Assembly (NCBI RefSeq): GCF_003722335.1
Contig: NZ_CP026100.1
Span: forward strand, 3,012,001 to 3,076,000
Length of the DNA stretch: 64,000 nt
Source of the DNA: Caulobacter flavus
GTDB taxonomy: Bacteria; Pseudomonadota; Alphaproteobacteria; Caulobacterales; Caulobacteraceae
Reading direction: 5' to 3'
The position numbers and the translations under genes were made by a program. Position 1 is the first letter of the stretch, and every line of letters begins with the position of its first letter. This document shows, one piece after another, positions 61,509-64,000 of the stretch. A model generated the notes under the pieces. It did no database searches and had not been told where the DNA came from. It saw only the letters and a list, made by a program, of their open reading frames with translations.

Positions 61509-61624
61509 AGTGAGGCGCTGTTCAGGCAAAAAGAAAGGAGCGCAGGCCGGGCCGGCGCTCCTGGACCTCAGAGGGGGAAGTACGAGGTCAGGCAGAACAG
61601 GGAAGGATCGAGCTTCGATCCATC

Positions 61625-61671
61625 GATCAATTCTCACAATATGGACAATTGATCGATATATTGAGAATATC
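61625..61671. promoter_or_regulatory. AT-rich operator region with nested inverted repeats
   Basis: GATCAATT (61625-61632) and AATTGATC (61647-61654) are perfect 8-bp inverted repeats. The site TCTCACAATATGGA (61632-61645) lies between and shares 13 of 14 bases with the IclR-promoter site. A second inverted repeat, GATAT-attgaga-ATATC, follows at 61655-61671. All are within 90 bp upstream of the SGNH gene. They predict control by the same regulator. Confidence 0.6.
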
Positions 61672-61713
61672 ACTGAGGCGGCGGACGTCAACCGCCGTTG
61701 TGGGGAAACGCCG

Positions 61714-62952
61714 ATGAACCGTTGCATCCTGTCCGCCGCCCTGGTCCTGGCGCTGGCGCCCGCGCCGCTGCTGGCCGCGACCCAAGGGGCGTCCAAGGCC
61801 CGCCCGGCCGCTGTTTCGCAAGCGCCGTCCTGGCGCAGCGCCTGGGGCAACGCGCCGCTCGCGCCGCAGGCCGTGTCACGCCCGGGCGAGGCCAGGGCCT
61901 TCACCGACGTCACGGTGCGCCAGGTCATGCGGCTGAACGCCGGCGGCGACGCCGTGCGGCTGCGCCTGTCCAACGAGCTGAACGAGCGTCCGCTGGCGGT
62001 GGGGGCCATCACGCTGGCGCCGGCCGACGCGAACGGGAAGATCCTGGCCGCGCCGATCACCGTGACCGTCGGCGGCAAGGCCGAGTTCACGATCCCGCCG
62101 GGCGCGCCGGTGCTGAGCGACCCCGTGGCGCTGCCGGTCAAGGCGATGGACTACGTGTCGGCGTCGATCTTCTACGTCGGGACCCAGGCTCCGGCCGGCC
62201 ACCGCGTGCGCCTGTTCGTGGCCCCGCCCGGCAACCACGTGGCCAAGGCGCAGATCCCCGGCGAGGAAGCGCTGAAAGGTCCGGGCCTGGTCAGCGGCGT
62301 CGAGGTGCGCGGGCAGGGCGAGGCCTCGGTGCTGGTGGCGATCGGCGACTCGATCACCGAGGGCGCGGGCTCGACGGCGAACGCCGACAAAGGCTGGCCC
62401 GAGCAGCTGGCGGCCCGCCTGGCCGCGCGCGGCCAGGGCTGGAGCGTGGTCAACATGGGCGTCGGCGGCGGGCGGCTGCTGCGCGAGGTCTCGGGTCCCA
62501 GCGCGCTGTCGCGCTTCGACCGCGACGTGCTGAGCGTGGCGGGGGTCAAGGCGGTGGTGGTGCTGGAAGGCATCAACGACATCGGCCGCGCCGTGCAGCC
62601 GGGCTTCACCGCCGACGTGGTGGGCCCCGATGACCTGATCGCCGGCTATCGTCAGCTGATCGCCCGGGCCCACGCGCGCGGCGTGAAGATCTATGGCGGC
62701 GTCATCCCGCCGTTCGAGGGCGCGGCCTATTATCACGAGAAGGGCGAGGCCACGCGCCAGGCGGTCAACGCCTGGATCCGCACCGGCGGCGAATTCGACG
62801 GGGTCGTCGACTTCGACGGCGCCATCCGCGATGCGGCCAAGCCTGGCCAGATTCGCGAGGGCCTGCACAACGGCGATCATCTGCACCCCAACGACGCCGG
62901 CTACGACCTGATGGCCCAGGCGGCGGACAAGGCGCTGTTCCCGGCCAAGTAG
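61714..62952 (+). CDS. Secreted SGNH/GDSL esterase
   Basis: 412 residues from ATG 61714, with a Sec signal peptide (ILSAALVLALAPAPLLA). A beta-rich N-terminal domain (residues 40-190) precedes the GDSL core: AIGDSITEGAG, GVGGGRLLRE, LEGINDIGR and the C-terminal NGDHLHPNDAGYD (Asp-His). The layout matches multidomain SGNH hydrolases of carbohydrate-esterase clusters. With the operator just upstream it belongs to the pectin regulon. Confidence 0.87.
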   Translation: MNRCILSAALVLALAPAPLLAATQGASKARPAAVSQAPSWRSAWGNAPLAPQAVSRPGEARAFTDVTVRQVMRLNAGGDAVRLRLSNELNERPLAVGAITLAPADANGKILAAPITVTVGGKAEFTIPPGAPVLSDPVALPVKAMDYVSASIFYVGTQAPAGHRVRLFVAPPGNHVAKAQIPGEEALKGPGLVSGVEVRGQGEASVLVAIGDSITEGAGSTANADKGWPEQLAARLAARGQGWSVVNMGVGGGRLLREVSGPSALSRFDRDVLSVAGVKAVVVLEGINDIGRAVQPGFTADVVGPDDLIAGYRQLIARAHARGVKIYGGVIPPFEGAAYYHEKGEATRQAVNAWIRTGGEFDGVVDFDGAIRDAAKPGQIREGLHNGDHLHPNDAGYDLMAQAADKALFPAK

Positions 62953-63026
62953 AAGGCGGTCGATGCTTGCCGCGCCGGTGGCGATCGGGCTAGCTCCCCG
63001 CCGTATCCGTGTGAGGGGGCTTTTCC

Positions 63027-63212
63027 ATGAAGACCGTCAAGTCGCTGCTGATCGCCGCCGCCATCCTGGCGACGCCGGCCCTGGCCCATGCCGCCGACAA
63101 GGAATCCAAGCGCTCGGTGGCGATCACCGCCGCGCTGGTGGCGGTGTTCGGCGGGGTCGGCACGATGTTCGTGGCGGTCTACGCCGCCAACGCGAAGAAC
63201 AAGAAGAAGTAG
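63027..63212 (+). CDS. Small membrane protein with signal peptide
   Basis: 61 residues: signal peptide (LLIAAAILATPALAHA), a short charged stretch, a transmembrane helix (VAITAALVAVFGGVGTMFVA) and a Lys-rich tail. No family recognised. AGGGGGC precedes the ATG. It stands between the esterase and a serine hydrolase gene. Confidence 0.65.
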   Translation: MKTVKSLLIAAAILATPALAHAADKESKRSVAITAALVAVFGGVGTMFVAVYAANAKNKKK

Positions 63213-63260
63213 GGGCGCTTTACTTCCAGCCACTCGCGATCGCCCTCCTGGGCCCTACGT

Positions 63261-63279
63261 GATTGCGCCTGTCGCAATC
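63261..63279. terminator. Perfect small hairpin in the gap before the serine hydrolase
   Basis: GATTGCG-CCTGT-CGCAATC makes a 7-bp stem 40 bp before the next ATG. It has no U run. It may be a promoter operator or RNA structure rather than a terminator. Confidence 0.3.
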
Positions 63280-63318
63280 CTGGGTAAGGTCGCTTCAAAC
63301 GGCTGTTTGGGGTGAAGC

Positions 63319-64000
63319 ATGGCGATGCAACGTATGGGGCGGCGTTTCGGGTTGGCGACGGCCCTGGCCCTCTCCGTGGCGTGGAGCGGCGCGCCCGCCC
63401 TGGCCGCGCCTAAGGCCGACCTGACCGCCGCCGCGCCGGCCAGCGTCGGCGTCTCGCCAGAGCGCCTGGCGCGCCTCGACGCCCTGATGAAGGACCTGGT
63501 CGCCACCGGCCACCTGCCGGGCGCCACGACCATGCTGGTGCGCCACGGCAAGGTGGTCAGCTTCGAGACCTATGGCGCCAAGGGCTTCGGCGGCCCGCCG
63601 ATGACCAAGGACACCATCTTCCGCATCTACTCCCAGACCAAGCCGGTCACGGGCGTGGCGATGATGATCCTGTTCGAGGAGGGCAAGTGGCGCCTCGACG
63701 ATCCGGTGACCAAGTACGTGCCGGAGTTCGCCAACCTGCGGGTCTACAAGGGCGTCAACGCCGACGGCTCGTTCGTCACCGAGGCCGCGGACCGCCCGCC
63801 GACCATGCGCGAGATCATGAGCCACACGGCCGGCTTCGCCTACGGCCTCAACCCCGACAACCCGGTCGACAAGGCCTATGTCTCGACCGGCGTCCTGGGC
63901 GCCAAGAGCGGCCAGGAATTCGTCGAGAAGGTCGCCAAGCTGCCGCTGGTGGGGCCGCCGGGCAAGCAGTGGAAGTACAGCGTCGCCGTCGACATCCAGG
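63319..64000 (+). CDS. Secreted serine hydrolase (beta-lactamase fold), 3' end outside window
   Basis: The first 227 residues are visible. A Sec signal peptide (ATALALSVAWSGAPALAA) precedes a class C beta-lactamase-like domain with RIYSQTKPVTGVAMM (SQTK as S-x-x-K) and the LLxH-like region MREIMSHTAGF. The expected Y-x-N would be near KYSVAVDIQ at the edge (YSV, so altered). Likely an esterase or D-aminopeptidase relative. The gene runs off the window. Confidence 0.88.
   Translation, partial: MAMQRMGRRFGLATALALSVAWSGAPALAAPKADLTAAAPASVGVSPERLARLDALMKDLVATGHLPGATTMLVRHGKVVSFETYGAKGFGGPPMTKDTIFRIYSQTKPVTGVAMMILFEEGKWRLDDPVTKYVPEFANLRVYKGVNADGSFVTEAADRPPTMREIMSHTAGFAYGLNPDNPVDKAYVSTGVLGAKSGQEFVEKVAKLPLVGPPGKQWKYSVAVDIQ

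Overview
The window is a stretch of GC-rich alphaproteobacterial chromosome, almost certainly from Caulobacter or a close relative in the Caulobacteraceae. The strongest evidence is a circularly permuted two-piece tmRNA gene whose encoded tag reads ANDNFAEEFAVAA, which matches the Caulobacter tag as I remember it. An alpha-type SspB adaptor, an ilvBN operon with a leader-peptide attenuator, a Caulobacter-type flagellin and GANTC-bearing intergenic repeats agree with this. Coding density is high, with many ATGA/GTGA overlaps. No prophage, CRISPR array, transposase or rRNA was seen.

Layout. 1-6 kb: the end of an ABC-2 exporter, crtZ, a GlpM-like protein, a secreted M20 peptidase and a DUF2199 protein. 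5-9.3 kb: a FecI/FecR pair divergent from a FecA-like TonB receptor. 9.4-22.6 kb: an NCS1 permease, a GIY-YIG/DUF2239 pair, ThuA and VOC proteins, an orphan flagellin, a tRNA-modification-type methyltransferase, a polyprenyl diphosphate synthase, a ccdAB toxin-antitoxin pair behind an AAA ATPase, fumC, a membrane acyltransferase and a solitary RusA nuclease. 22.6-27.3 kb: sspB, a thioesterase, a C13 (legumain-like) peptidase and a membrane serine hydrolase run in one direction, with ssrA (tmRNA) just upstream. 27.3-38.3 kb: ilvBN with attenuator, cinA-like, miaA, serB, a HAD phosphatase, hflKC and an Mrp ATPase. 38.3-39.45 kb: a 1.2-kb gene-free block built from several repeat families. 40.5 kb: tRNA-Lys(UUU).

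The most coherent system spans 40.8-63 kb: a pectin / rhamnogalacturonan-I utilisation locus. It holds two or three SGNH esterases, an alpha/beta esterase, GH28, GH105, a fused GH43-GH35 enzyme, a GPH-type sugar transporter and an IclR regulator. It also encodes every step of the non-phosphorylative L-rhamnose 'diketo-hydrolase' route: mutarotase, L-rhamnose 1-dehydrogenase, lactonase, L-rhamnonate dehydratase, 2-keto-3-deoxy-L-rhamnonate dehydrogenase and the C-C hydrolase giving pyruvate plus L-lactate. An FMN L-lactate dehydrogenase then consumes the lactate. A hybrid histidine kinase lies inside the locus.

The most unusual observation is a 104-bp intergenic element present three times (12.2, 39.1 and 39.3 kb). 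Each copy interrupts a REP-type palindrome and is flanked by a perfect 15-bp direct duplication that differs between loci but matches within each locus. Uninterrupted target sites occur in the same window. This fits a MITE-like mobile element that targets REP hairpins. Two copies carry a perfect GTTC-N7-GTTC (alphaproteobacterial LexA-type) motif, and the element carries GANTC methylation sites. Other signals are a 100-bp double-hairpin repeat, 75-bp tandem repeats just 3' of ssrA, and a 14-bp putative operator shared by the IclR gene and an esterase gene.
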